Assembly: GCA_918807975.1 (NCBI GenBank)
Contig: OU964934.1
Span: 9,920,001-9,984,000 of the forward strand
Reading direction: 5' to 3'
Origin: Aplidium turbinatum
Lineage: Eukaryota > Chordata > Ascidiacea > Aplousobranchia > Polyclinidae
DNA: 64,000 nt
Shown here: positions 63,602-64,000 of the stretch, one piece after another
Position numbering within the stretch: position 1 is the stretch's first letter
Layout of the letters: every line of letters starts with the position of its first letter
Notes under the pieces: generated by a model
Databases searched by the model: none
What the model was told of the DNA's origin: nothing
What the model saw: the letters and a program-made list of their open reading frames with translations, nothing else
Program-made: the position numbers and the translations under genes

Positions 63602-64000
63602 AGGCATACTAAATGAAAATTTCAAACCGGAATTAAGCATTAAAATGAATAAACTGAACATTCAAGAATACATTTCAAAAACAATTACCGAAAAAAAAAT
63701 GTTTTCAATGGCGCTGGCAAGGCCCAAAGTCCAGTGTTTCATTTATTTTTATTTTTTTCAAAATGACCAAAACGTGCAAACACTGCTCGAGAATACGTAA
63801 TAAAAGACAGCAATAACAAAAGCCACGTTACCACATCTGATGTTTTGAGCAAACTGTCTGCTGTTTTGATGTTGAAATGTGCTGTTTTGATGTACATACT
63901 GTACATACATAGCCTACAGTCAAACCGCCCGCAGCAACAATTATTGCGTGATCGGTTGATTGCTAGTCTTTTGTTACGTAGACTGTACAGTCGCACGCTT
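63602..64000 (-). mobile_element. TTAA-flanked MITE, runs off the window
   Basis: Starts AGGCATACTAAATG next to TTAA (63598-63601) and is the inverse of 13326-14074, sharing the segments TTCAATGGCGCTGGCAAGGC and AAAATGACCAA. Its last bases match the copy at 6655-6935. It lies in an intron or the 5' side of the repeat-protein gene. Confidence 0.8.

Overview
The window is visibly AT-rich animal nuclear DNA. Genes are sparse and split by GT-AG introns, and the space between them is packed with DNA transposons, SINEs and 5'-truncated LINE ends. Two proteins are clear animal orthologs: BRK1 of the WAVE complex, and a six-finger Gfi1/senseless factor. I cannot name the species. A marine invertebrate deuterostome such as a tunicate would fit, but that is a guess.

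Layout. 1-8.1 kb is a repeat block. It holds a hAT MITE with a perfect 8-bp target duplication, a 372-bp tandem repeat with an inverted arm, and hAT elements nested three deep. 8.16-14.84 kb (+) is a seven-exon kinase whose catalytic domain is closest to cGMP-dependent protein kinase but which has no cyclic-nucleotide domain; its introns carry a LINE end, a short-motif hairpin array and a TTAA-type MITE. 15.7-19.4 kb has two SINEs, a CCAAT-containing repeat and a LINE 3' end. 21.2-22.1 kb is a hAT MITE. 25.07-27.13 kb is a CACTA/Mirage/Chapaev-type transposon with a nearly intact transposase. 27.1-33.9 kb holds no repeat or gene I can recognise. 34.04-39.22 kb (-) is the nine-exon Gfi1-like gene. 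39.8-43.8 kb is SINEs, hATs and a LINE end inserted in one another. 45.4-47.3 kb is a diverged duplication. 47.3-55.0 kb is four large hAT insertions, several nested. 56.27-56.50 kb (+) is intronless BRK1. 57.0-60.8 kb has more MITEs, including a mariner-like MITE at the exact centre of a TTAA-flanked palindrome. 61.6-63.4 kb (-) is the 3' end of a gene made of a duplicated exon pair.

The host genes do not form a pathway: the kinase is signalling, Gfi1 is a transcription factor, BRK1 is actin regulation, and the last is a basic/acidic repeat protein of unknown function. What the window shows best is a layered insertion history, because target-site duplications let many insertions be ordered in time.
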